Positions 26,775 through 35,279 are shown, numbered from the stretch's first letter. The stretch: DNA of 64,000 nucleotides from Kitasatospora purpeofusca (GCF_000718025.1 NZ_JODS01000034.1:1-64000), one strand, 5' to 3'. Numbers and translations are program-made. Notes: generated by a model from the letters alone, not told the origin.

Positions 26775-27965
26775 TCAGACGTTCTGGCCGGACTGCAGCT
26801 TGGGCAGCACCTGCTTGATGTCGTCGATCGGGATGGCGAAGCCGAGGCCGACGCTGCCGGCCGAGCCGCCGCCGGCGGTGGCGCTCGATCCGCTCGGCGA
26901 GTACATGGCCGAGTTGATGCCGATGACCTGCCCCGAGGCGTTGATCAGCGGGCCGCCGGAGTTGCCCGGGTTGAGCGCGGCGTCGGTCTGGAAGGCCTGG
27001 TAGGTGGTGGTGCTGCCGCTGCTCTGCGGGGCGCTGCCGCGCAGTCCGGGCAGGTTGGGGAGGCCGAAGCCGCCGTTGCCGCTGGTGGTGCCCTCGTCGA
27101 GCTGGACGGTGACCTCGCGGTGCTCGGCGCTGATGATGCCGGAGGTGACGGTGCCGGTGAGGCCCTCGGGGTTGCCGATGGCGACGACCGGGTCGCCGAC
27201 CGCGACGGCGGAGGAGTCGCCGAGCACGGCGGGGGTGAGCTGCTTGGCGCCGCTCGCGGTGATCACGGCGGCGTCCAGGCTCTTGTCGGTGCCGGTGAGG
27301 GCGGCGGTGGCGGTGGAGCCGTCGTGGAAGGTGACGGTGATCCGGCCGCCGTCGGCCGCGCCGGAGACCACGTGGTAGTTGGTGAGGATCTGGCCGCCGG
27401 CGGTGAGGACCACGCCGGTGCCGGTGGCGGTGCCGTTCGCGGTCTGCACCGTGATCTGGACGACGCTGGGCGAGACGGCGGCCGCGACGGCGGCGACGTC
27501 GGCGCTGCCGTCGGAACGGGCGGCGACCGGGCTGGCGACGGTGCCGGTGCGGCTCACCGAGCTGTGGCCCTGGGCGGCGACGACGCCGCCGGTGACCCCG
27601 CCGAGGACGGCGGCGACTGCGGCGACGGCGGTGACCAGGGCGAGCCGCCCGCGCAGCAGGCCGCGCCGGGCCCGGTGGCCGGGGCCGCCGGACGGTGCCG
27701 GGTCGGCCGCCTCGGGCGGGAACGGCGGGAGCGGGGTGCCGGCGGCGGGGTGGGCGGCGACGCCGTACCCGGTGCTGCCGTACCCGGTGGCCGCAGCGGC
27801 CCCGGTGTTTCCGTACTCGCTGTTCTCGTGTCCGGTGCGCTCGTACGTGCTGCCGCCGAGGACGGTGCCCGGGACGACCCGGTCCTCGCGGGGCCCGGCC
27901 GGGGGCTCGGACGGTCCGTCGTACGGGCCGTCGGTGCGGTGCTGCCACTGCTGGTGATCGCTCAT
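26775..27965 (-). CDS. membrane-anchored HtrA/trypsin-like serine protease
   Basis: A 396-residue protein. A Pro/Gly-rich cytoplasmic head of about 100 residues is followed by one membrane helix (LALVTAVAAVAAVLGGVTGG) and an outside protease domain. The catalytic triad is visible: His in LTNYHVVSG, Asp in DKSLDAAVITA and Ser in NPGNSGGPLI. The protein stops soon after the protease domain (IDDIKQVLPKLQSG), so the C-terminal PDZ domain of full HtrA/PepD proteins is missing. ATG 27965 has GGAG upstream; a TTG at 27974 is less likely. Confidence 0.9.
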   Translation of the reverse strand: MSDHQQWQHRTDGPYDGPSEPPAGPREDRVVPGTVLGGSTYERTGHENSEYGNTGAAAATGYGSTGYGVAAHPAAGTPLPPFPPEAADPAPSGGPGHRARRGLLRGRLALVTAVAAVAAVLGGVTGGVVAAQGHSSVSRTGTVASPVAARSDGSADVAAVAAAVSPSVVQITVQTANGTATGTGVVLTAGGQILTNYHVVSGAADGGRITVTFHDGSTATAALTGTDKSLDAAVITASGAKQLTPAVLGDSSAVAVGDPVVAIGNPEGLTGTVTSGIISAEHREVTVQLDEGTTSGNGGFGLPNLPGLRGSAPQSSGSTTTYQAFQTDAALNPGNSGGPLINASGQVIGINSAMYSPSGSSATAGGGSAGSVGLGFAIPIDDIKQVLPKLQSGQNV

Positions 27966-28071
27966 GGCGACCAAGCTCCGCCCGGTGGATGAGAATCCGG
28001 TGAGAGTGCGCTCAGAAGGGTCCGAGAAGCCCGTTGACTTCTCATAAAGCCTGGTCAGGCCGGGGCTCGCG

Positions 28072-29118
28072 CTACGAGCCGGCGCTGTCCGGGGTGCAGC
28101 CGCAGGAACGCCGTACGACCAGGCGCGACGGGAATTTGCGGACCCGCTCGGTGTCCGATCCGGGCACCATCAGCGAGTCGTCCAGGACGAGGTCCACCGC
28201 GGCCCGGGCCATCGCGTCGCGGTCGGAGGCGACGGTGGTCAGCGGCGGGTCGGCGAGGGCGGCCTCCGGCACGTCGTCGAAGCCGGCCACGGCGAGGTCC
28301 TCCGGCACCCGCAGGCCCACCTCGCGGGCGGCCCGCAGGACACCGATGGCCTGGTCGTCGGTGGAGCAGAAGATCGCCGGGGGGCGGTTCTCGGAGCGCA
28401 GCACGCCGAGCGCGACGTCGTAGGCGCCGTAGCGGTGGAAGGGCGCGTCGATCAGGTGCGGTTCGGTCGGCAGGCCGTGCGCGTCCATGGCGCGCTGCCA
28501 GCCCTCGACGTGGTCGATGACCGGGTCGCCGGGGGCGGGGGACTCGACCGGGCCGCCGAAGCAGGCCACGTACGGGTGCCCGTGCACCTCCAGCAGGTGG
28601 CGGACGACGGCCTCGGCGCCGCCCACGTCGTCGGTGACCACCGCGACGTCGTCGATCGCCTCGGGGCGGCGGTGCAGCAGCACGACCTTGGCCCCCTCCA
28701 TGGCCGCGAACTCCTCGGCGGCCCGCTGGGAGGGGCCCTGGCTGACCAGGATCAGGCCGGAGACCCGCATGCCGAGGAAGGCTCGGACGTAGTGGACCTC
28801 GCGGTCGTCGACGTAGTCGGAGTTGCCGATCAGCACCAGCTTGCCGCGTTCGGAGGCGGCCCGTTCCACGGCGTGCGCCATCTCGGCGAAGAACGGCTGG
28901 CGGGCGTCCGGGACGACCATGCCGATGAGGTTGGTGCGGCGGGAGGCCATCGCCTGCGCGACGCTGTTCGGCCGGTAGCCGAGCTGCTCGATCGCGGCGA
29001 GCACCTTCTCCCGGGTGGCGGGCGCGACCGGCCGCGGCCCGTTGTTGATCACGTAGCTGACGACCGCGGTCGAGGTACCAGCCAGTCGGGCTACATCGTC
29101 GCGCGTCACTTTGGCCAC
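28072..29118 (-). CDS. LacI-family transcriptional regulator
   Basis: A 348-residue repressor. The N-terminal helix-turn-helix and hinge are typical (VTRDDVARLAGTSTAVVSYVIN, then YRPNSVAQAMASRRTNLIGMV). A periplasmic-binding-protein-like sensor domain follows, ending CGCTPDSAGS. The start is GTG 29118; no ribosome site precedes it (the upstream bases are a C run), so it may be leaderless. The ligand is unknown, and no sugar gene is adjacent. Confidence 0.9.
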   Translation of the reverse strand: MAKVTRDDVARLAGTSTAVVSYVINNGPRPVAPATREKVLAAIEQLGYRPNSVAQAMASRRTNLIGMVVPDARQPFFAEMAHAVERAASERGKLVLIGNSDYVDDREVHYVRAFLGMRVSGLILVSQGPSQRAAEEFAAMEGAKVVLLHRRPEAIDDVAVVTDDVGGAEAVVRHLLEVHGHPYVACFGGPVESPAPGDPVIDHVEGWQRAMDAHGLPTEPHLIDAPFHRYGAYDVALGVLRSENRPPAIFCSTDDQAIGVLRAAREVGLRVPEDLAVAGFDDVPEAALADPPLTTVASDRDAMARAAVDLVLDDSLMVPGSDTERVRKFPSRLVVRRSCGCTPDSAGS

Positions 29119-29224
29119 GGGGGGAGTCTACGCGTGTGGCGTGCGGCCGGGCAGTGGGGATCGCCCCCGGTCGGGGCCGTTCCCGGAGCGGCTCCCGGAC
29201 GGGGTGGGGCGAATCCGGACAGGC

Positions 29225-29260
29225 CGGGCCGGGCGGTACGGGGTGGGCCCGCCCGGCCCG
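29225..29260 (-). terminator. terminator downstream of glnR
   Basis: A perfect 12-bp GC stem (29225-29236 with 29249-29260) begins five bases beyond the glnR stop on the minus strand. Confidence 0.75.
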
Positions 29261-29265
29261 CCGGG

Positions 29266-30000
29266 TCAGGCCTCCAGGACCGTCGCGGGGCGCCGGACGG
29301 CCTGGTCGGGGCGCTCGCCCTTGTCGGGCTTCTCCGGGACGACGAAGCGGTAGCCGACGTTGCGGACGGTGCCGATCAGGCACTCGTTCTCGACGCCGAG
29401 CTTGGCCCGCAGCCGCCGCACGTGCACGTCGACGGTCCGGGTGCCGCCGAAGTAGTCGTAGCCCCAGACCTCCTGCAGCAGCTGCGCCCGGGTGAAGACC
29501 CGGCCGGGGTGCTGGGCGAGGTACTTGAGCAGCTCGAACTCCTTGAAGGTGAGGTCGAGCACCCGGCCCTTGAGCTTGGCCGAGTAGGTGGCCTCGTCGA
29601 CCGAGAGGTCGCCGTTGCGGATCTCCATCGGGCTGTCGTCGGTGGTCACCTGGAGCCGGCCGAGGGCGAGTCGCAGCCGGGCCTCGACCTCGGCCGGGCC
29701 GGAGGTGTCGAGCAGGACGTCGTCGATGCCCCACTCCGCGGTGACGGCGGCCAGGCCGCCCTCGGTCACCACCAGGATCAGCGGGCAGCCGATGCCGGTG
29801 GAGCGCAGCAGCTGGCAGAGGCTGCGGATCTGCGGCAGGTCGCGCCTGCCGTCCACCAGGATGACGTCGGCGCTGGGGGTGTCGACCAGGGCGGCACCCT
29901 CGGCGGGCGCCACCCGGACGCTGTGCAGCAGCAGGCCGAGTGCGGGCAGTACCTCCGCGGAGGGCTGCAGCGCGTTGGTGAGGAGGAGCAGAGAACTCAT
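29266..30000 (-). CDS. glnR: nitrogen response regulator GlnR
   Basis: Orphan OmpR-type global regulator of nitrogen assimilation, 244 residues. It begins SSLLLLTNALQPSAEVLPAL, as GlnR does, with an atypical receiver (DVILVDGRRDLPQIRSLCQLL) lacking the full acidic pocket. The DNA-binding domain is DLTFKEFELLKYLAQHPGRVFTRAQLLQEVWGYDYFGGTRTVDVHVRRLRAKLG. The long open frame upstream is not coding. ATG 30000 has AAAGGGGA upstream. It would control glnA, amtB and nitrite/nitrate genes elsewhere. Confidence 0.93.
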   Translation of the reverse strand: MSSLLLLTNALQPSAEVLPALGLLLHSVRVAPAEGAALVDTPSADVILVDGRRDLPQIRSLCQLLRSTGIGCPLILVVTEGGLAAVTAEWGIDDVLLDTSGPAEVEARLRLALGRLQVTTDDSPMEIRNGDLSVDEATYSAKLKGRVLDLTFKEFELLKYLAQHPGRVFTRAQLLQEVWGYDYFGGTRTVDVHVRRLRAKLGVENECLIGTVRNVGYRFVVPEKPDKGERPDQAVRRPATVLEA

Positions 30001-30684
30001 ACCCGGTAGTCCCCTTTCCGGGTCGTCGCGGTCGCGTTCCGGCTGCCGCCACAGCCGGATGGCGCACGTGCTGGTGAGGGGGAGGAGGGGGACGCCCGGT
30101 GGGACCCGTCGGGCCCGTCGGCGCGGACGGCCGAACGGGGCGCGCGCCGGGGGTCCCGCAACCCGCGATGCACCGTTTCTGCCCTGTTCATCCCGCGAAC
30201 CTTCCGGTCCTGGCCCGTCCCGGGCGGCGGCCCGGAGCCGGGGTTGTCCGACGCCCCTGCCGGGTCCGGCACGTCGTTGTGCCGTGCGTGGCGGGGGCGG
30301 TTCCCGCGGACCGCCGGGGGTGGGCCGACGATTCGCAAGAACGTCCGTACTGGCGTCCTGAAAGCACAAAAGGACCCGGGGGCGACTCTGCCCGGATCCC
30401 TCAGGGGTCGAGGATAGCCGACCGGTCCCCGGGCCGGGAGGGCTCCGACCCGGCGGTTCGGCCCTTTTCGGGCGCGCGCCGGGTGAGCCCCGCCACAGCT
30501 TCGCGACGGCGCCGCCGGGTACCGGGCCAGGGCGATTGCCGCTCGTGCGGACGAACACGCCATCATGGGACGCACATCGACGGCACCGTGCGAGTACACC
30601 TTTCGGGCGACGCGCGGCCGCCTCCGGTGGTGGACCCGGCCCGGGGTACCCGGGAACGGGCGAGGACGACGAGAAGGGGTTGCC
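30001..30684. promoter_or_regulatory. long intergenic region upstream of glnR with terminator-like hairpin
   Basis: This 684-base region separates divergent glnR and the MoaD-like gene and contains no convincing gene. On the minus strand, 371 bases before glnR, GGATCCGGG (30399-30391) pairs with CCCGGGTCC (30380-30372) and is followed by TTTT (30371-30368). This has the form of an intrinsic terminator inside a possible glnR leader, or the end of a small minus-strand RNA. The rest shows only GC-rich sequence. Confidence 0.5.
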
Positions 30685-30984
30685 ATGGGCGCGACCACCG
30701 GGCACGACCCGGCGGCCGCCGTTCGGGTGAGCGGAACCATCCGCTACTGGGCGGCGGCGAAGTCGGAGGCCGGGCTGGCCGAGGAGCCGTACCTGGCGGC
30801 GACCCTGGCCGAGGCGCTGGCGGAGGCCAAGGCGCGGCATGCCGACCGGCCGAAGCTGGTCCTGCTGCTCGGCCACTGCTCCTACCTGGTGGACGGCTCG
30901 CCGGTGGGCGGCCGTGACCACTCGACGGTGGCGCTCAGCGAGGGCGGCAGCGTCGAGGTTCTCCCGCCGTTCGCGGGCGGGTGA
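30685..30984 (+). CDS. MoaD/ThiS-family beta-grasp sulfur carrier-like protein
   Basis: A 99-residue ubiquitin-like protein. The core (VRVSGTIRYWAAAKSEAG, LAEALAEAKARH, LLGHCSYLVDG) and the C-terminal VEVLPPFAGG ending in a free Gly-Gly match MoaD/ThiS carriers that accept sulfur as thiocarboxylate. No E1-like activating enzyme or moa/thi gene is adjacent, so the pathway is unclear. ATG 30685 has GAAGGGG upstream. The stop overlaps the next gene's GTG. Confidence 0.85.
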   Translation: MGATTGHDPAAAVRVSGTIRYWAAAKSEAGLAEEPYLAATLAEALAEAKARHADRPKLVLLLGHCSYLVDGSPVGGRDHSTVALSEGGSVEVLPPFAGG

Positions 30985-32597
30985 GCGGCGTGACCGGGAC
31001 GAACGGGGCCCCCGAGGGCCCGCCGCGGCAGCACCCTCAGCAGCCGCAGTACCCCTACGGGCAGCCGCAGCAGCAGTCGGCGCAGCCTCCGCAGCAGCAG
31101 CCGCAGGAGCAGCCGGGGGCGCAGGGGTACCACCCCCAGCAGCCGCCGTATCCGTACGCCCCCCAGCAGGGGTACGCGCCGGATCCTTATGCGCAGCAGG
31201 GGCTCGCGGCGCAGCCGCACGCCCCCGGCGCGGGTGTACCGCCGTACGGCGGGCCGTCGGCGCAGCAGCCGGGGTACCCGCAGCAGCAGCCGTACGGACA
31301 GCAGGCCGCCTACGGGCAGTCGCCGTACGGGGCGGGGCCGGGCGTCGGTCCGGCCGTGGACGACGCCGCGACGGCGCTGCTCCCGCCGGTGCCGCCGATG
31401 GACGACGCGGAGGCGACGGCGCTGCTCCCGCCCGTGCGGGTGTCCGGCGCGGTGCCGCCGGGCGCCCAGGGCCGGCCGGCGGAGCCGTTCCCCGGCCACG
31501 ACCGGCCCAGGGCCCGGCACGGCCGGCCGCAGGGCCAGGCTCCCGCCGGGACCCCGTACGGCCAGGCCCCGGTGCAGGCTCCGCCGCAGGCGCCGATCCA
31601 GGCTCCGCCGCAGGCCCACGCCCCGGTGCCCGTGCCGGACCAGGGGCAGGCCCTCGACCAGCCGACCATGACCCTGAAGCGTCCGGAGCCGCCGGCCCCG
31701 GTGCTGAACGACCCGGCCGCCGCCCGCGCGGCCAGGGCGGCCCGCGCCGCGCAGAACGCGCACGCGGGGCCCGGCGGCCACGGCGCCCCCGCGGCTCCGG
31801 CCGCGCCGTTCACCGCTCCGCCGTCGGCGCCGGTGCCGGTCCCGGCTCCGGCTCCCGTCCACGCCCCGGCCCCGGCGGCGCCCGCCGTCCGGACCGGTTC
31901 GCCGATCAACGACCCCGGCCTCCAGCCCGCGCTGATCACCGCCGGTGCCGCCGCCCTGCTGGCCGGTGGTGCGGCGCTCGGCCAGGTCGGGCTGGCGCTG
32001 GTGCTCGTGCTGCTCCAGGGTCTGACGGCGGCCGGCTGGTTCCGGCTGAACGGCATGTGGCCGGCCCGGCAGGGCATCGCGCTGGCCGCGCTGTCCGGCG
32101 TGGTGGCCGACGTGGCGGTGCTGCTGGCCGACGAGGACGGCGGCACGGCGGCCGTGGTCGGCACGCTCGGCGGGTTCTTCCTGCTGGTCCTGGTGCTGCA
32201 GACGTTCCGCCCGGCCGATCCCAAGGAGCGGTTCTACGCGCTGACCGTGCTCGGTTCGGCCACCGTGGTGACGGTGCTCTGCACGGCGCTGCTGCTGTCG
32301 GACTGGGTGCCGGCGGCGGTCGGGGCGGTCGCGCTGGCGACGCTGCTGGCGGCCGCGCCGCTGCCCGGGCCCAAGTGGCTGGGCCCGTTGCTGGGGCTGC
32401 TCGCGGCGGTCGGGCTGGGCCTCGCGGTCGGCGCCCCGCCGGCGCTGGGCGCGGCGGCCGGTCTCGGCGCGCTGATCGGCCGCCGGGTGGCGGGGTACGA
32501 CTTCCCGTCCCGGTTCGTGCACATGACGGCGGGCGTGGCGCTGCCGCTCGCGGTCGCGTCGCCGCTGGTGTGGATCGCCACGACCCTGCTCGGCTGA
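30981..32597 (+). CDS. Pro/Gln-rich polytopic membrane protein of unknown function
   Basis: A 538-residue protein in two parts. Residues 1-310 are low complexity, dominated by Gln, Pro, Tyr and Ala with repeated QPP, YPQQQP and ATALLPPV units. Residues 315-538 hold about eight tightly packed membrane helices (from PALITAGAAALLAGGAALG to SPLVWIATTLLG). It starts at GTG 30981 inside the MoaD-like stop codon, so translation is probably coupled. A GTG nine bases later is an alternative start. No family was recognised. Confidence 0.75.
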   Translation: MSGVTGTNGAPEGPPRQHPQQPQYPYGQPQQQSAQPPQQQPQEQPGAQGYHPQQPPYPYAPQQGYAPDPYAQQGLAAQPHAPGAGVPPYGGPSAQQPGYPQQQPYGQQAAYGQSPYGAGPGVGPAVDDAATALLPPVPPMDDAEATALLPPVRVSGAVPPGAQGRPAEPFPGHDRPRARHGRPQGQAPAGTPYGQAPVQAPPQAPIQAPPQAHAPVPVPDQGQALDQPTMTLKRPEPPAPVLNDPAAARAARAARAAQNAHAGPGGHGAPAAPAAPFTAPPSAPVPVPAPAPVHAPAPAAPAVRTGSPINDPGLQPALITAGAAALLAGGAALGQVGLALVLVLLQGLTAAGWFRLNGMWPARQGIALAALSGVVADVAVLLADEDGGTAAVVGTLGGFFLLVLVLQTFRPADPKERFYALTVLGSATVVTVLCTALLLSDWVPAAVGAVALATLLAAAPLPGPKWLGPLLGLLAAVGLGLAVGAPPALGAAAGLGALIGRRVAGYDFPSRFVHMTAGVALPLAVASPLVWIATTLLG

Positions 32598-32623
32598 CCG
32601 CCGCCGCCGAGGCGGCCTTCCCC

Positions 32624-32666
32624 ACGACGTCCCGCCCCGGAACCATGCTCCGGGGCGGGACGTCGT
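32624..32666. terminator. strong terminator hairpin
   Basis: Arms 32624-32640 and 32650-32666 pair perfectly over 17 bp around a 9-base loop (aaccatgct). It ends the MoaD/membrane-protein operon. Confidence 0.9.
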
Positions 32667-32743
32667 ACGGTCGTGCGGAGCGGCCGTACCGGAGTTCCCG
32701 GATCCGCCGCCGCGAGGACCGACCGCGGCGAACGACACGTGGC

Positions 32744-32773
32744 GACAGCGAACGACAGCGAACGACAGCGAAC
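32744..32773. repeat. three copies of a 10-base tandem repeat
   Basis: The unit GACAGCGAAC is repeated three times head to tail just upstream of the DUF2993 gene. It may be a slipped-strand array or carry a regulator site; nothing else supports a function. Confidence 0.7.
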
Positions 32774-32800
32774 AGCGACCGGCGACGACGGGGGAGAGCG

Positions 32801-33517
32801 ATGCGCGGCTGGCTGAAGGCGACGATCGGCCTGGTGGTGCTCTCGGGGGTACTGGTGGGCGCCGACCGGATAGCCGTGGGGGTCGCCGAGGACGAGGCGG
32901 CCGACCAGATCCTGAAGAGCGGCCGGATGAGCCAGAAGCCGCACGTGTCGATCGAGGGCTTCCCGTTCCTGACCCAGGTCGTCTCGCAGAAGCTGGACGA
33001 TGTGCGGATCTCCGCGGACGGGCTGACCGTCGGCGAGGGCAAGGACAAGGTCGCGCTGCACTCCTTCTCGGCCAGACTTTCCGGTGTCGAGGTGAGCGAC
33101 AACATGAGCAGCGCCACCGTGGCCACCGGTTCCGGCTCCGGTCTGATCGACTACGCGGACCTGTCGCGGCTGCTGCCGCCGGCCTCGGAGCTGGTGCCGA
33201 ACGCGGGCCGGCTCTCGCTCGGCGGCGGCACCAGGCTGAGCCTCTCCTACGGCGGGCCCGGCAAGGTCAAGGCCTCGCTCGGGCCGCTCCCGGTCGGTGA
33301 GGCCTCGGTGCACAACAAGGGGAACACCGTGACGGTGGACGGCTTCCGGATCAGCGCGATGGCCTCGCTGCTCGCCGGGGTGTCCGACCAGGCCATCGCC
33401 CCGATCAGCTTCACCCTCGCCGCGCTGCCCGCCGGGCTGAACCTCGCCTCGGTGACTCCGCAGGAGGACGGCTTCCGGCTGGCCTTCGAGGGCAAGGACG
33501 TCAAGCTCATCGGCTGA
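32801..33517 (+). CDS. DUF2993 (LmeA-like) membrane-anchored protein
   Basis: A 238-residue protein with one N-terminal anchor (LKATIGLVVLSGVLVGADRIAVG) and an outside domain of the DUF2993 type (ADQILKSGRMSQKPHVSIEGFPFLTQVVSQKLDDVRIS). Mycobacterial LmeA of this family binds phosphoinositides and helps lipomannan growth; a lipid-binding role outside the membrane is inferred. ATG 32801 has GGGGGAG upstream. Confidence 0.85.
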   Translation: MRGWLKATIGLVVLSGVLVGADRIAVGVAEDEAADQILKSGRMSQKPHVSIEGFPFLTQVVSQKLDDVRISADGLTVGEGKDKVALHSFSARLSGVEVSDNMSSATVATGSGSGLIDYADLSRLLPPASELVPNAGRLSLGGGTRLSLSYGGPGKVKASLGPLPVGEASVHNKGNTVTVDGFRISAMASLLAGVSDQAIAPISFTLAALPAGLNLASVTPQEDGFRLAFEGKDVKLIG

Positions 33518-33550
33518 CCGCCGGCCGGCCCGACCCCGCCGTCCACCGTT

Positions 33551-33592
33551 CCGCTCCGCGAGACGCGCTGTCCAGCGCCGGCCGCGGAGCGG
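33551..33592. terminator. hairpin downstream of the DUF2993 gene
   Basis: CCGCTCCGCG (33551-33560) pairs with CGCGGAGCGG (33583-33592) over 10 bp. It probably ends the DUF2993 transcript before the cysteine leader promoter. Confidence 0.7.
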
Positions 33593-33753
33593 TGCTGTTC
33601 CCACCCCAGGACCGGCCCCCGGGGCCGTGTCGGCCGGGCCGTGGCCGGTTCCCGATGCCCATGGAAGGGTCAAATCCCAGCATTCGAGCGATCTGGTCTC
33701 GGTATTCGATACGCTGATGACAGCGGGCCTCGGGTGTCCCTAGCATCGTCGGC

Positions 33754-33834
33754 ATGAAGCGACAGACGGACCTCACGAAGCGGCGGGCGGTAGACCTGTG
33801 CCGCGTGGCCGCCTGTCTGTGTCGAATGCGCTGA
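33754..33834 (+). CDS. cysteine-rich leader peptide upstream of cysA
   Basis: A 26-residue peptide: MKRQTDLTKRR, then AVDLCRVAACLCRMR. It matches the actinobacterial putative leader peptides with a TKRR...VDLCRV core and clustered cysteines that precede sulfur and cysteine genes. Three of its last eleven residues are Cys. A TAGCAT -10-like box at 33741-33746 lies just before the ATG, so the mRNA may be nearly leaderless. It is thought to sense cysteinyl-tRNA supply through ribosome stalling. The sulfurtransferase start lies 257 bases downstream. Confidence 0.85.
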   Translation: MKRQTDLTKRRAVDLCRVAACLCRMR

Positions 33835-34091
33835 CTCGGCGTCCTGGCAGGGCAGTTGCCGCCCGCCGCCGATTTCTCCGGTGACCTGTGCCAGCCCCTG
33901 GGGCCGGGCGCGGCCGCCCTGCTCCGCACCTCTCGCCCGCTCGTACCGCACGCCGCCGTATGTCCCACTATTCGGACAGGAATTCGGACCGGCCTCCGAC
34001 GGGCGACCGCACCCCCGCTGCGTCGCAGCACCCGAAGCAGCCACCAGCAGCACCACCTTCCGCAAACCGCCCCCGGATGGAGAACAACACC
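33835..34091 (+). promoter_or_regulatory. putative attenuation leader between the Cys peptide and cysA
   Basis: This untranslated stretch follows the leader peptide. GGCAGGGC just after the peptide can pair with GCCCTGC near 33920, or TGGCA with TGCCA nearer by, so alternative folds are possible. No T-rich terminator is visible, so control could act on translation or by Rho. A GGAG site sits nine bases before the cysA ATG at 34092. Confidence 0.45.
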
Positions 34092-34925
34092 ATGAGCCGC
34101 AGCGACGTCCTGGTCGACGCCGACTGGGTCCAGGCCCGCCTGGACGACCCGAAGGTTGTCATCGTCGAGGTCGACGAGGACACCTCCGCCTACGACAAGA
34201 ACCACATCCGCAACGCCGTCCGGATCGACTGGAAGTCCGACCTCCAGGACCCGGTCCGCCGCGACTTCATCGACCAGGCCGGCTTCGAGGCGCTGCTCAG
34301 CGCCAAGGGCATCGCCAACGACGACACCGTCGTGCTCTACGGCGGCAACAACAACTGGTTCGCCTCCTACGCCTACTGGTACTTCAAGCTGTACGGCCAC
34401 GGTGACGTCCGCCTGCTCGACGGCGGCCGCAAGAAGTGGGAGCTCGACTCCCGCGACCTGGTCGCCGAGGTGCCGCAGCGCGCCGCGACCGAGTACACGG
34501 CGCAGGCCGTCGACTCCTCGATCCGCGCCTTCCGCGACGACGTGATCGCCGCCATCGGCACCCTCAACCTGGTCGACGTCCGCTCGCCCGACGAGTTCTC
34601 CGGCAAGCTGCTCGCCCCGGCCCACCTCCCGCAGGAGCAGTCGCAGCGCCCCGGCCACGTGCCCTCCGCGCGCAACATCCCGTGGGCGAAGAACGCCAAC
34701 GACGACGGCACCTTCAAGAGCGACGACGAGCTCAAGGCCCTCTACGAGGCCGAGGGCATCGACCTGGCGAAGGACACCATCGCCTACTGCCGCATCGGCG
34801 AGCGCTCCGCGCTCACCTGGTTCGTCCTGCACGAGCTGCTCGGCCAGGAGAACGTGAAGAACTACGACGGTTCCTGGACCGAGTACGGCAGCCTCGTCGG
34901 CGTGCCGATCGAGCTCGGCAACTGA
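34092..34925 (+). CDS. cysA: thiosulfate sulfurtransferase (rhodanese)
   Basis: A 277-residue two-domain rhodanese. It begins SRSDVLVDADWVQARL, has the linker-domain motif HIRNAVRIDWKSDLQDP, and the active-site loop AYCRIGERSALTWFVL with catalytic Cys in CRIGER, the thiosulfate sulfurtransferase pattern. It moves sulfane sulfur from thiosulfate to cyanide or protein acceptors. Paired downstream with DUF1416. The frame extends upstream, but ATG 34092 has GGAG and the family start. Confidence 0.94.
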   Translation: MSRSDVLVDADWVQARLDDPKVVIVEVDEDTSAYDKNHIRNAVRIDWKSDLQDPVRRDFIDQAGFEALLSAKGIANDDTVVLYGGNNNWFASYAYWYFKLYGHGDVRLLDGGRKKWELDSRDLVAEVPQRAATEYTAQAVDSSIRAFRDDVIAAIGTLNLVDVRSPDEFSGKLLAPAHLPQEQSQRPGHVPSARNIPWAKNANDDGTFKSDDELKALYEAEGIDLAKDTIAYCRIGERSALTWFVLHELLGQENVKNYDGSWTEYGSLVGVPIELGN

Positions 34926-34965
34926 GCCGCCTGCTCCACCCGTAAGGCTGAAGGGAAGACAAGAC

Positions 34966-35256
34966 ATGTGCGGTGCGAAGGCCGGTGGGCCTGACCTGGC
35001 AGGAGTTGACGTGGCGAACGAGACGATCATCCAGGGTTCCGTGACCCGCGACGGCGAGCCGGTCAACGGCTACGTCCGACTGCTCGACGAGGGCGGCGAG
35101 TTCACGGCTGAGGTGCCCACCTCGGCGACCGGCCAGTTCCGGTTCTTCGCCCGCCCGGGCAAGTGGACCCTGCGGGCGCTCATCCCGGGCCAGACCGTGG
35201 ACCGCCAGGTGGTCGCCTCCCAGGGCAACCTGACCGAGGTCGCGATCGCGGTCTGA
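34966..35256 (+). CDS. DUF1416 family protein
   Basis: A 96-residue beta-rich protein of the DUF1416 family, which is regularly found after cysA in actinobacteria. It begins MCGAKAGGPDLAGVDVANE, with Cys2 conserved, and has an Ig/transthyretin-like body (GSVTRDGEPVNGYVRLLDEGGEF, FRFFARPGKWTLRALIPG). Its function is unknown; context points to sulfur transfer. AAGGGAAG precedes the ATG. Confidence 0.92.
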   Translation: MCGAKAGGPDLAGVDVANETIIQGSVTRDGEPVNGYVRLLDEGGEFTAEVPTSATGQFRFFARPGKWTLRALIPGQTVDRQVVASQGNLTEVAIAV

Positions 35257-35279
35257 CCGTCCACGACGGATCGGCGTCA

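Noticed and set aside
30001..30684. A T-box or tRNA gene upstream of glnR.
   Set aside because: No T-box AGGGTGG core, no tRNA cloverleaf and no acceptor CCA; only a terminator-like hairpin is seen.
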